Below, one piece after another: positions 35,198-44,015 of a stretch of DNA of 64,000 bases. This DNA comes from Clostridiales bacterium (lineage in GTDB: Bacteria; Bacillota; Clostridia; Oscillospirales; Acutalibacteraceae). The stretch lies in NCBI GenBank assembly GCA_024690965.1, contig JAILOG010000007.1, positions 32,498-96,497 of the forward strand, read 5' to 3'. The translations under genes were made by a program, and so were the position numbers. The notes beneath the pieces were generated by a model that searched no databases, was not told the DNA's origin, and worked only from the letters and a program-made list of their open reading frames with translations. The first letter of the stretch is position 1, and each line of letters begins with the position of its first letter.

Positions 35198-36196
35198 ATG
35201 AATAAGGAAACCAAAAATACGGTTACAAGAACCGCAAAAACAAATAACAATACTGAAAATAATAAATCAGAAATCACAGAAACCAAAACAACAACCGCAC
35301 AAAAACCAAAATCGCTTATCATCAAACTTGAAGATTTAATACCGTTTAAGGATCACCCTTACAAGGTAATCGAAAACGAGAGCATGATTGAGCTGACAGA
35401 AAGCATAAGCATACACGGTGTCCTGAATCCGTTACTTGTCCGACCTGCCGAAAATGAGGAAGGCAAGTACGAGATAATTTCAGGGCACCGTCGTTTTTTT
35501 GCCGCACAAAAGCTGGGTATGAAGAAATTGCCCTGCACAGTACACTGTATTGACCGCGACGCCGCAACGGTGATTATGGTAGATTCCAACTGCCAGCGCA
35601 CCGAACTGCTCCCGTCTGAAAAGGCGAAAGCGTATAAAATGAAGATGGACGCAATGAGCAGGCAAGGTAAACGAACGGATTTAGAACAGGCTGAAGGAAC
35701 TTGTGCACCGGTGGGGCACAAGTCAAAAACCCGTGATACTATCGCTGCTGAATCAGGCGAAAGCCGTGAACAAGTGCGTAGGTATATCCGCCTTAACTAT
35801 CTTGTCCCCGAACTTTTACAATTCGTTGACGAGGGCAAAATCGGTATGCGCCCCGCCGTTGAAATGTCGTATCTTGACGAAGAAGTACAGCGTGATATAG
35901 TGGACTGCATTGATGAAAGCAGAGGCGAGATATTCCCGTCCCACGCGCAGACAAGGCGTATTCGCGCACAGGCTGAAAACGGCGAAATCACTTATGAAGA
36001 TATATCCGCTATTATGAACGAGCCAAAACCAAATCAAGCAGAAAAAATAGTTATCAAGAGAGATAATTTGACAAAATATTTTCCTCCCTCATATACGCCT
36101 GATCAAATTATTAAATCAATTATAAATATTCTTGAAATCCAAAAGCAGCAAGAACAACGAAGAAAGGAGCGAATGCGTGACGACGGCGCTCGCTGA
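35198..36196 (+). CDS. ParB/RepB-like partition family protein, element A
   Basis: 332 aa. After a low-complexity N/T/K-rich start (1-38) comes the ParB nuclease-like domain: IKLEDLIPFKDHPYKV, GVLNPLLVRPAE, YEIISGHRRFFAAQKLGMKKLP. A helix-turn-helix region follows (GESREQVRRYIRLNYLVPELLQFVDEGKI). No ParA is adjacent, so it may act as a regulator or in relaxosome control. The ATG follows AAAGGAGGG. Its element B paralogue is at 52292, diverged mainly after residue 170. Confidence 0.8.
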   Translation: MNKETKNTVTRTAKTNNNTENNKSEITETKTTTAQKPKSLIIKLEDLIPFKDHPYKVIENESMIELTESISIHGVLNPLLVRPAENEEGKYEIISGHRRFFAAQKLGMKKLPCTVHCIDRDAATVIMVDSNCQRTELLPSEKAKAYKMKMDAMSRQGKRTDLEQAEGTCAPVGHKSKTRDTIAAESGESREQVRRYIRLNYLVPELLQFVDEGKIGMRPAVEMSYLDEEVQRDIVDCIDESRGEIFPSHAQTRRIRAQAENGEITYEDISAIMNEPKPNQAEKIVIKRDNLTKYFPPSYTPDQIIKSIINILEIQKQQEQRRKERMRDDGAR

Positions 36197-36222
36197 TCGC
36201 ACATTTGCATAGGTATAACAAT

Positions 36223-36411
36223 ATGAGTAAAATCTTATCAAATGATCCTGATCTCTGCTTTGCGGCGCTGAAGCTTATTGAGCAGTTGAATCACGACGGA
36301 CACCTCCCGGCGTATATGTTCCGAAACATTATGAACGACTATGCGGGAATCGTCGATCTGTCGAAATTCACGGTCAAGGAAATCAAGAAGGAAAAGGAGG
36401 AAACCGCTTGA
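36223..36411 (+). CDS. Small conserved protein preceding the recombinase (candidate directionality factor), element A
   Basis: 62 aa from ATG 36223: MSKILSN, then CFAALKLIEQLN, MFRNIMNDYAGIVDLSKF. It overlaps the recombinase start by 4 nt. A paralogue (53294) holds the same place in element B. Small proteins coupled to large serine recombinases are often excision factors, but nothing in the sequence proves it. Confidence 0.6.
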   Translation: MSKILSNDPDLCFAALKLIEQLNHDGHLPAYMFRNIMNDYAGIVDLSKFTVKEIKKEKEETA

Positions 36412-38174
36412 TAGAATACGAACTGAAAAAGCGGCGGGTGGTCATATACGCCCGTGTTTCGACGGAACACGAAGCGCAGTTGTCGGCGCTTGAAAATCAG
36501 GTGGACTGGTACAAGCCGATTCTGGCGTCCCACCCCGAATGGGAGCTGATCGAGCAGTATATCGACGAGGGCATCACCGGCACCTCGGCGGAAAAGCGCC
36601 CGCAGTTTATGAAAATGATAGCGGCGGCGAAACGGCAAGAATTTGACATGATAATTACCCGTGAGGTGTCGCGTTTCGCAAGGAACACAGTTGATACACT
36701 TCAGTACACACGAGACTTGAAACGATGGGGCGTTGAGGTGTTCTTCATTAACGATAACATTAAAACCTTTGACTGTGATGGTGAGCTTCGGCTCACCATC
36801 ATGGCAACCCTGGCACAAGACGAAAGCCGAAAAACTTCGGTTCGAGTAAAAGCCGGTCAGCAAACATCAATGAACAACGGCGTGTTTTACGGTAACGGCA
36901 ATATTCTGGGATACGACCGCGTACAAACTATTGTCGAGGGAAATAAAAAGAAAGTTGACTTCTTAATTAATCCGGAGCAGGCAAAAGCCGTGCGTCTCAT
37001 CTTTGATATGTATCTCGACGGGAAAGGGCTGTCGCTTATCAAGGACGAACTGGAACGGTGCGGAATGAAAACAGCAACGGGAAAGTCGAGGTGGCATGAA
37101 ACCGTTATCTCAAACATTTTGAAAAACTCCTTTTACTGCGGCATCATCACCTATCATAAGGAATATGTGCCGGATTATCTGGAACAGAAAAAGATCAAAA
37201 ACTACGGCGAAATCCAACTGACGCAAACAAAAGGTCGCCACGAGCCTATCATAACCGTGGAAGAATATGAAAGGGTGCAGACAATTATGAAATCTAAAAC
37301 CAACAATCCGAAAATCACCCCTGACGGAAGACAGCACAAGGGTAAAACACCGTCCAAAGACGTATGGGTCAAGCTACTCGTTTGCTCCTGTGGACATGGA
37401 GTAAACCGACAGCACTGGTCCGGTGCGCGGAACACGCATAAGGTCGCTTACCGCTGCCGCGAGGTCGTGCGAAATGGAACGCCGGAAAAGCGCAAGGAAA
37501 AAGGCCTGCCGTATGAAGGTTACTGCAATACCCCGATGGTACCGCAGTGGAAGCTGGCGCTGATGGCGAAATACGTTTTCACGAGGTATCTCAATCGTAA
37601 AGACGAGGTGCTTGCACTGGCAAACGGAATGCTTGAACAGCACATCAGCGACACGCCTGATTATGAGGACAACGCGGAGCTTGTCATCACAAAGCAGACC
37701 GAAATTGAAAAACTCGATAAACGGTTTGAGCGTTTGCTCGGTATGCGTATGGACGGCGAGGTCACGGCGGACGTTTTTATTTCAAGCAGCAACGAAATCC
37801 GCGAGAAAATTGATAAACTCAAATCGGAAATTGCCGCGCTGACGGCGGACGTACCGGAAGAAAGCGTTTCCGACTATGAGGACAAAATCACGTTCCTCAA
37901 ATTCGCGCTGGAACAGTACACGCACTTTGACGAAGACAGAGAGATACCGGACAGCGTTCTTGAGGCGTTCGTCGAGAAGATCGTGATTTTCGAGGATCAT
38001 TTCGAGTGGTATCTGCGCTTCGGCAATCCGGACGATCCGACAAAATGCGGCGTGAACGGTAAAAAGAACGAAAACCCGACGGTTTGGGGCGAGGGTGAAG
38101 AGCCCTCCCCCGCTGGACTGTCGCAGCCCAGGCGGCGATTAAGGAGCAAAATAAATAATTTTTCTCTAAGCTAA
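36408..38174 (+). CDS. Large serine recombinase, element A
   Basis: 588 aa as integrated. The catalytic domain has VVIYARVSTEHEAQ (nucleophile Ser18), EGITGTSAEKRPQF, TREVSRFARNTVDTL and the QDESRKTSVRVKAG helix. The recombinase domain and Cys pairs of a zinc ribbon (LLVCSCGHGV ... YCNTP) follow, then a coiled coil (about 425-475). TTG 36408 follows AAAAGGAGG. The last about 15 residues (SQPRRRLRSKINNFSLS) are read from the att core into element B. In an excised circle the same frame would instead enter the tail at 15723-15887. Confidence 0.93.
   Translation: MIEYELKKRRVVIYARVSTEHEAQLSALENQVDWYKPILASHPEWELIEQYIDEGITGTSAEKRPQFMKMIAAAKRQEFDMIITREVSRFARNTVDTLQYTRDLKRWGVEVFFINDNIKTFDCDGELRLTIMATLAQDESRKTSVRVKAGQQTSMNNGVFYGNGNILGYDRVQTIVEGNKKKVDFLINPEQAKAVRLIFDMYLDGKGLSLIKDELERCGMKTATGKSRWHETVISNILKNSFYCGIITYHKEYVPDYLEQKKIKNYGEIQLTQTKGRHEPIITVEEYERVQTIMKSKTNNPKITPDGRQHKGKTPSKDVWVKLLVCSCGHGVNRQHWSGARNTHKVAYRCREVVRNGTPEKRKEKGLPYEGYCNTPMVPQWKLALMAKYVFTRYLNRKDEVLALANGMLEQHISDTPDYEDNAELVITKQTEIEKLDKRFERLLGMRMDGEVTADVFISSSNEIREKIDKLKSEIAALTADVPEESVSDYEDKITFLKFALEQYTHFDEDREIPDSVLEAFVEKIVIFEDHFEWYLRFGNPDDPTKCGVNGKKNENPTVWGEGEEPSPAGLSQPRRRLRSKINNFSLS
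38123..38147 (+). repeat. Attachment site between elements A and B
   Basis: GCAGCCCAGGC matches the ppdK site; CAGGCGGCGATTAAGGAGCA (38129-38148) is identical to 55246-55265. In the PPDK frame it encodes AQAAIKEQNK and stop. Confidence 0.75.
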
Positions 38175-38222
38175 TAAAAGCTTGAAGATATCATAATTGA
38201 TATTGTAATCAAAAAACCAAAG

Positions 38223-38263
38223 CCCGACTCTTTCGGAATAATCCGATTGAATCGGGTTTTTTT
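38223..38263 (+). terminator. Terminator at the element B left end
   Basis: CCCGA...TCGGG with an inner CGGA/TCCG stem, followed by seven T. It would stop transcription from recombinase A. A related terminator lies at 59801. Confidence 0.8.
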
Positions 38264-38289
38264 AATTTTTATATGTAATTATAGATTGT

Positions 38290-38580
38290 TTATTTGTTGT
38301 TTTTATTTTTCAAAGCATTAATAACAGTGGTAACAACAGCTATTTCTTCCTCTGTCAATTCTGATACATCAATTATTTTGCTGCGCTCAATACCAAGTAG
38401 ATAGTCTGTTGTTCTGTGGAATATTCGTGCAATGCGCACCAGAACATCAAACGAAGGGTACCTGTCACCGGATTCATAGTACGATACAACCGATTTTGCA
38501 ACTCCTAACCGATCAGCTAATTGCTGTTGTGTCATTTTCTGACCTTTTCGCAATTCTTTAAGTCTTTCGCCAAATGTCAT
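38290..38580 (-). CDS. XRE-family regulator, element B left end
   Basis: 96 aa: FGERLKELRKGQKMTQQQLADRLGVAKSVVSYYESGDRYPSFDVLVRIARIF, a Cro/CI-like helix-turn-helix with a short C-terminal helix. It is divergent from the DUF6809 gene; the intervening 150 bp contain TTGTTAACAA, a likely operator. It probably represses its own and the divergent gene. Confidence 0.85.
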   Translation of the reverse strand: MTFGERLKELRKGQKMTQQQLADRLGVAKSVVSYYESGDRYPSFDVLVRIARIFHRTTDYLLGIERSKIIDVSELTEEEIAVVTTVINALKNKNNK

Positions 38581-38664
38581 TTAATTTCCCAACTTTCCAC
38601 TAATAGTCAACTGAATTATACTAAATTGTTGTTAACAATATAAGAACAAATATACATAAATCAG

Positions 38665-38693
38665 TGGACAAATATAAATCTGTGTGTTATAAT
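38665..38693 (+). promoter_or_regulatory. Promoter of the DUF6809 gene
   Basis: TGGACA (38665-38670), 17-nt spacer, TATAAT (38688-38693), 39 nt before the start codon. Confidence 0.75.
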
Positions 38694-38731
38694 CAGATTA
38701 ATAACATTGAAAAAGAGGTATTAATTCTAAT

Positions 38732-39016
38732 ATGACAACACTTGAAGATTTATGGCAAGGTAATATAATCCCGTGGGAAATGTTTGTGAGGAATGATCCG
38801 CAACTAAAAAGCCTTCTCTCAGATGCGGGCGAAAACTACGATAAATTAATTGCCGATTTGACGGAAAAGCAAATGGAAATACTCGAAAAGTATAAGTATA
38901 CGCTTTTTGAAATGAATTCTTTTACCGAGCAGGCAGCGTTTAAGTACGGGTTTTCGCTCGGGGTGAGATTGATGATTGAAAGTGTGCAGACAAAACTTGA
39001 TAACAATAGTGTGTAA
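38732..39016 (+). CDS. DUF6809-type small protein, element B
   Basis: 94 aa, same family as the gene at 18216. Its leader and first about 70 codons are nearly identical to the copy at 60353. Its last about 20 codons, stop context and following hairpin match the 18216 copy instead, so it looks like a recombinant of the two. Function unknown. Confidence 0.75.
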   Translation: MTTLEDLWQGNIIPWEMFVRNDPQLKSLLSDAGENYDKLIADLTEKQMEILEKYKYTLFEMNSFTEQAAFKYGFSLGVRLMIESVQTKLDNNSV

Positions 39017-39024
39017 ACGAAATG

Positions 39025-39047
39025 GCGGAGCTTCGGCTCCGCTTTTT
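39025..39047 (+). terminator. Terminator after DUF6809 gene
   Basis: GCGGAGC-TTCG-GCTCCGC followed by TTTTT. Confidence 0.88.
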
Positions 39048-39160
39048 AATATACACTTTTATAAATCTGTAAGAAAAAAGTATTGATTTTTTAACATCAT
39101 CGTGATATACTACTATTGATGTTTATTTATTTAAATCTGTAATGAGAAAGTGATAACGCG

Positions 39161-39766
39161 ATGACAAAAGCAGAAATTGCAAAAAAAGTAATAGATGAAT
39201 CAGGCGGGATCGCAAAGACCGCTGCATTTCTTGCTGCCGGGCTTTGTAAATCAGACATTGGCAAGCTTGTGACCGACGGAATTATTGAGCGAATTCGTCA
39301 CGGATTCTATCAGCTTGCAGGTGACTACAATATAACGGAAGCAGAGTATTTGTCCAGGCTCATACCGGAAGGGATCGTATGTGTAGAGTCTGCTCTTTTT
39401 CATTACAGTTATACCGATTTCACCCCTCGTGAATGGTCTATTGCCGTTCCCCGTACTATTTCTCAAACCAAGCTGAAGACAACTGTTGTACCGTTCAAAG
39501 CGTACTATATTCAGCGCAGTGTTTACGAGTTAGGTAAAACCCAAGCAGATTTTGATGGCACTATGCTTCCAATATATGATAAAGAACGCACGATTTGCGA
39601 TTGCTTTAAATATCGTTCTAAATTGGATAATGAGTTGTTTGCCAAAGCTGTAAACGCATACGCTAACGATAAGGATAAAAACCTTGCCAATCTCAGTAAG
39701 TATGCAAAACAGCTTCGTGTATATAAAAAAGTCATGGATATGATGGAGGTGCTTCTCAATGGCTGA
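39161..39766 (+). CDS. abiEi: AbiEi-type antitoxin of a type IV toxin-antitoxin system
   Basis: 201 aa. The N-terminal winged helix (AKTAAFLAAGLCKSDIGKLVTDGIIERIRHGFYQLAG) and the following AbiEi domain (EYLSRLIPEGIVCVESALFHYSYTDFTPREWSIAVP) match the AbiEi family. It represses the operon and neutralises AbiEii. It overlaps abiEii by 8 nt. The pair acts in abortive phage infection and element maintenance. Confidence 0.88.
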   Translation: MTKAEIAKKVIDESGGIAKTAAFLAAGLCKSDIGKLVTDGIIERIRHGFYQLAGDYNITEAEYLSRLIPEGIVCVESALFHYSYTDFTPREWSIAVPRTISQTKLKTTVVPFKAYYIQRSVYELGKTQADFDGTMLPIYDKERTICDCFKYRSKLDNELFAKAVNAYANDKDKNLANLSKYAKQLRVYKKVMDMMEVLLNG

Positions 39767-40652
39767 TATAGGTGCATCTGTTCTCGCAAAACTGCGAAAT
39801 AAAGCGAAAGAAACCGGCAGAAGTAACCAACTTTGTATGCAACTATTTTGTCAGGAAGAGTTTTTGAGACGACTCGAAAAATCAAAATATGCTGACAATT
39901 TTGTTCTGAAGGGTGGATTGTTTCTATATACCCTTACCGAATTTGACAGCCGTGTGACCGTTGACGTGGACTTTATGCTCCGTAAGATACCAAATACTCC
40001 GGAAAAACTGCGCGATGTCATCGGTGAAATCGTTATAGCGGATACCACAAACGATTTTATCACTTTTGAGATCAAAGACATTACTCCGATTTCTGTTAAC
40101 AAACAGTATCCAGGTATTCACGCTGACATTATCGCGCGAATCAAGAACACGCGCACTCCGTTTGGGATAGACTTCGGAATTGGCGACATTATCGTGCCCG
40201 GCGCAAAAAAGCGGAAACTTCCGACGCAGCTTAACGACTTTCCTGCACCAACTGTAAATACATATTCCATTGAAACGACCGTAGCCGAAAAGCTCGACGC
40301 CATTCTCGGACTTATGGAATTTTCCAGCCGGATGAAGGATTACTACGATATTTATTACCTTGCCAACAAGTTCGATTTTGACGGTAAAACACTTACAGAA
40401 GCAATAAAAAAGACATTTTCCAACCGAGGACGATCATTCACCGAAGAACAATTTGAACAAATGCTCTCCTTCGCTGATGATGACGCTATGCAAAAGAAAT
40501 GGACGGCGTTTTGCAAAAAGGTTAATACAGAGAGCGATTTTGAGTTGGTTCTTGAAACAATTCGCGCGTTTCTTCTTTTGCCCTATCAGGCGGTTATTGG
40601 CGGTGATGAGTATACAAAAATTTGGGTTGCTGGCAAGCAAGTGTGGAAATAA
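39759..40652 (+). CDS. abiEii: AbiEii nucleotidyltransferase toxin
   Basis: 297 aa. The nucleotidyltransferase core reads FVLKGGLFLYTLTEFDSRVTVDVDF, with the paired acidic residues in VDVDF, followed by PGIHADIIARI and the conserved TYSIETTVAEKLDAI and SSRMKDYYDIYYLA. AbiEii toxins modify RNA or tRNA by nucleotide transfer. It is translationally coupled to the antitoxin. Confidence 0.9.
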   Translation: MADIGASVLAKLRNKAKETGRSNQLCMQLFCQEEFLRRLEKSKYADNFVLKGGLFLYTLTEFDSRVTVDVDFMLRKIPNTPEKLRDVIGEIVIADTTNDFITFEIKDITPISVNKQYPGIHADIIARIKNTRTPFGIDFGIGDIIVPGAKKRKLPTQLNDFPAPTVNTYSIETTVAEKLDAILGLMEFSSRMKDYYDIYYLANKFDFDGKTLTEAIKKTFSNRGRSFTEEQFEQMLSFADDDAMQKKWTAFCKKVNTESDFELVLETIRAFLLLPYQAVIGGDEYTKIWVAGKQVWK

Positions 40653-40721
40653 TCCGTTTTATAGGACAATTGGTTTTCTATGATTTACTTAATCAAACAA
40701 TAAATAATTCGAGGTGTAACT

Positions 40722-43700
40722 ATGGCATCTATAATTGACAATCGTAAAAAAACAATGCTTGATTCACTCCGCAATTCACTTAAGCAAGCGGAACGTGTTG
40801 ATATTTTGACGGCATTCTTCTATTTTTCCGGATTTAATGCTTTGGCAGAGGAATTGAAAGATAAGAAGATCCGTATCCTTGTCGGGAATACAATTGATCC
40901 GAAAGCGGTAGATGATCTCTGCCGTGCTGTAAGAGACAGTTTTGATGAATCATTGGAGACGTACGCAGTACGTGGATATAATAGATTCAATAATTCGCAG
41001 AAAAAGACTGCGTATATTGATAGTTTTGTCAGTATGTTCAACAAATCTGCTTTAGCTGAAGAATTTGATTCGACAGATAGTCAAGCTATCTTTAAAATGT
41101 TTCTAGGAAAAATTAAAGACGGGACGCTTGAGATCAGATTAACCGCAAATCAAAATCATGCAAAGGCGTATATTATAACCAATTTGCCTGAGTATTCTTG
41201 CTTTGGGGATCAAAAGGGTGTTGTGTTTACCGGTTCATCAAATTTCACCTACAACGGTCTGCTTGGTCAGGGTGAAATGAACGAACGATTTAGCGACAAC
41301 ACAAAGTACGACGAGTATATGCAAAGCTTTGAAGATCTTTGGAATGACAGCAAAACCGTAGATGTTTGCATAAATGGCGGGAATAATGATTTTGAAAAAG
41401 AACTGAAGAGAAAACTATGGATTTTTGCGCAACCGGCACCGTATCAAGTTTTCATTCGTATCCTATACGAAATGTACAATTCGATTGATAGAAACAGCAT
41501 TGTTTCACCCGCCGAAATCACAAACGGGAAGTTTTCCAACCTAAAGTATCAGTTGGATGCGATAAAATACGGCGTCGATTGTATCAACAAAAACAATGGC
41601 GTAATTATTGCCGATGTCGTCGGCTTAGGAAAATCTGTAATTGCTTCTGCAATTGCCTATAATTTGGACATTAGTAAGACAGTAATTATTGCACCGCCCC
41701 ACCTTGTCGATCAATGGAATGATTATCAGCAGGATTTTGGTCTGAGAGGTGTAAGAGTTTGTAGCAGCGGAAAACTTGAAGAATTATATAAAACTTACGC
41801 TATGGATCCAAATCCGATTCTATATGTCATCGATGAGGCACATAGATATCGTAACGAATTAAGCGATTCCTATCAATGGGTTCATCAGTTAACAAGATCC
41901 AATTCTGAAAACAAAGTGATTCTTTTAACTGCTACTCCCTACAATAACCGTCCACAGGACTTGTTTGCACTTATCAAACTGTTTCAAACGCCGAGCCGTT
42001 CAACAATCAATTCTGTCGATAATCTCAGCGTTAGATTTCACGAGTTAATTGCCCGCTATAATAAGCTTGAAAAAGAAGGCAAAAAAAATCTAACCAATTC
42101 AATTAAAGTTGAACTTGGTCAACTCAGTCAGCAATTGAGGGTATTAATCGACCCTGTAATTGTTCGTCGTAGTCGAATAGATTTACAAGAGATAAAAGAA
42201 TATGCAGACGATCTCAAGTTACAAGGAATTCAGTTTCCAGAGATTGTCGGTCCTGAACTTGTTGAATATGATTTGGGCGAAATAAGAGAATTATATCTAT
42301 CCACATTGGATAAGTTAAGCAATCAGTTTATTTGTGCGCGGTATAATCCGTCGGCTTACTTAATTAATCCGGATGAATTTAATGAGAAGTATGGCAAGCT
42401 TTTCAACGAAATGAATATCCAGCAATTTCAAGGTAACTTGGCAAAATTTATTCAGCGTTTACTGGTTATGCGTTTTGAGAGTTCAAAAGCAGCCTTCAAA
42501 TCTACACTTTCCAGCATCCTTTCATCATACGAAAATATTAAAAAATGGTGGGCAAAGGGATATGTTCCTATAAAGAAAAGCGGTTATTTGCCCGATCCGG
42601 ATGATGAAGAAATACAAGAAACACTTGATGAAATCAACAGTATTGACGATGAACCAATTGATGTTGATAAAATTAAGAAAAAAGCGATTCCATTTTCTAA
42701 GGACCTATTTAAGGAAACATATATTCAAGCCATTGAAAACGACATTATTTTATTAAGTTCGATTTATAACGAGTGGTTTTCATCCGAAGAAATTGGCGAC
42801 GACCCCAAATACAACAGAATTAGTGAAAAGATTTCAGAACTATTGAAAGAAAAACCGGATAGAAAAATCGTTGTGTTTTCAACCTTTGCCGATACTGCAA
42901 TATATGTGCAGGAGCGTTTGACTAACGATGGCTTTCGTGCGCTCTTATATACTGGAGGCGCATCAAAAATCGACAGGAGTATTGTCAAACAAAACTTTGA
43001 TGCTTCTTGTCCTTTTTCTGAACAATCAAATGATTACGATATAATTATAGCTACCGATGCATTAAGCGAAGGTTTCAACCTGAATCGAGCCGGTGTAATT
43101 GTTAACTATGATATACCTTATAATCCGACTAGGGTAGTTCAACGTATTGGTCGAATTAATCGAATTAACAAAAAAATGTTTGACAAAATTTATATCTTAA
43201 ACTTTTTTCCCACGGACATTGGTGAACAAAATACGTTGATCAAGGGTATTTCCACATTAAAAATGCTGCTTATCAACAATATCGTGGGGAGTGATACGAG
43301 AACTCTCACACCGGATGAAACTCTTGAAAGCTACTTCAAAAAACAGTATGAAGAAGCAAGTAATGAAACTGGAGAAAAGAGTTGGGATAACGATTACAAA
43401 AACGTTTACAACTCGATTAAGCACAATACTGCTTTTATTGATGACGTTTTGAAAATTCCGGAAAGAGCTCGTATTGTACGAAAAGGTCAAAAAGAACCTT
43501 GTACTATTGCTTTCGCCAAACGCGGAAACAACACACTCTTTGCCATTGCAAACTCCGATGATAAAAAGGCAACGATTGTAGCTCCGAAAACTGTATTGCG
43601 TCTTTTTGCCGCTGATCCAGAGGAGAAGAGCTATGAGTATGACGAAGTCCTGGATGCAAAGTTTGCGATTTTGCGGGATGAAATCAAACGCCCTTATCCA

Positions 43701-44015
43701 AAAATAAACCTTGACAAAAGAAAAGGACAAGCTATTGAGAATCTTGAAAAACTCTTAGCGGTTGTGCCGACAGAGAAAGATTACATCAAAGATTTACTTG
43801 AAGTTATTAAAACATACGACGATTTAAGCGATGGCGAATTGAAGTATCTTGCCAACATAGCCGTAAGAACAAATGATGCCATAGGAATTGTTCAAGAAAT
43901 AAAAGTAAAAATTCCGGCTCATTATATCATTCGGATAAAAGAGCGTGTTGAAGCAATCGATGCGCAAACAGAAATAATTATGTTTACGGAGGATTTGCGT
44001 AATGCTAACGATTAA
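40722..44015 (+). CDS. PLD-like nuclease fused to SNF2-type helicase (restriction component)
   Basis: 1097 aa. Residues 1-215 form a phospholipase D-like domain (QNHAKAYIITN and FTGSSNFTYNGLLGQGEMN); the HxK is present but the usual Asp after it is Thr. From about 275 an SF2/SNF2 motor follows: ADVVGLGKSVIASA, VIDEAHRYRN, LLTATPYN, IATDALSEGFNLNRAG and VVQRIGRINRIN. It overlaps the methyltransferase gene by 14 nt. Together they form a two-gene R-M-like system in which this protein would translocate and cut. DrmD of DISARM is a comparable helicase, but the other DISARM genes are absent. Confidence 0.82.
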   Translation: MASIIDNRKKTMLDSLRNSLKQAERVDILTAFFYFSGFNALAEELKDKKIRILVGNTIDPKAVDDLCRAVRDSFDESLETYAVRGYNRFNNSQKKTAYIDSFVSMFNKSALAEEFDSTDSQAIFKMFLGKIKDGTLEIRLTANQNHAKAYIITNLPEYSCFGDQKGVVFTGSSNFTYNGLLGQGEMNERFSDNTKYDEYMQSFEDLWNDSKTVDVCINGGNNDFEKELKRKLWIFAQPAPYQVFIRILYEMYNSIDRNSIVSPAEITNGKFSNLKYQLDAIKYGVDCINKNNGVIIADVVGLGKSVIASAIAYNLDISKTVIIAPPHLVDQWNDYQQDFGLRGVRVCSSGKLEELYKTYAMDPNPILYVIDEAHRYRNELSDSYQWVHQLTRSNSENKVILLTATPYNNRPQDLFALIKLFQTPSRSTINSVDNLSVRFHELIARYNKLEKEGKKNLTNSIKVELGQLSQQLRVLIDPVIVRRSRIDLQEIKEYADDLKLQGIQFPEIVGPELVEYDLGEIRELYLSTLDKLSNQFICARYNPSAYLINPDEFNEKYGKLFNEMNIQQFQGNLAKFIQRLLVMRFESSKAAFKSTLSSILSSYENIKKWWAKGYVPIKKSGYLPDPDDEEIQETLDEINSIDDEPIDVDKIKKKAIPFSKDLFKETYIQAIENDIILLSSIYNEWFSSEEIGDDPKYNRISEKISELLKEKPDRKIVVFSTFADTAIYVQERLTNDGFRALLYTGGASKIDRSIVKQNFDASCPFSEQSNDYDIIIATDALSEGFNLNRAGVIVNYDIPYNPTRVVQRIGRINRINKKMFDKIYILNFFPTDIGEQNTLIKGISTLKMLLINNIVGSDTRTLTPDETLESYFKKQYEEASNETGEKSWDNDYKNVYNSIKHNTAFIDDVLKIPERARIVRKGQKEPCTIAFAKRGNNTLFAIANSDDKKATIVAPKTVLRLFAADPEEKSYEYDEVLDAKFAILRDEIKRPYPKINLDKRKGQAIENLEKLLAVVPTEKDYIKDLLEVIKTYDDLSDGELKYLANIAVRTNDAIGIVQEIKVKIPAHYIIRIKERVEAIDAQTEIIMFTEDLRNAND

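Larger units (their letters stand above)
15723..38130 (+). mobile_element. Element A: integrative mobilizable element in ppdK
   Basis: Bounded by att-like sequences at 15716 and 38123. The right end carries sigma-like regulator, GRPK protein, mobC, relaxase, parB-like gene, small ORF and large serine recombinase. The left part carries defence cargo: type IV-like nuclease, helicase-peptidase operon, type I R-M plus TIR. The block from about 30.66 to 38.17 kb is a diverged duplicate of about 48.96-55.26 kb in element B. With a relaxase but no visible mating-pore genes it fits an IME needing a helper. Exact ends are inferred from junction comparison. Confidence 0.8.
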
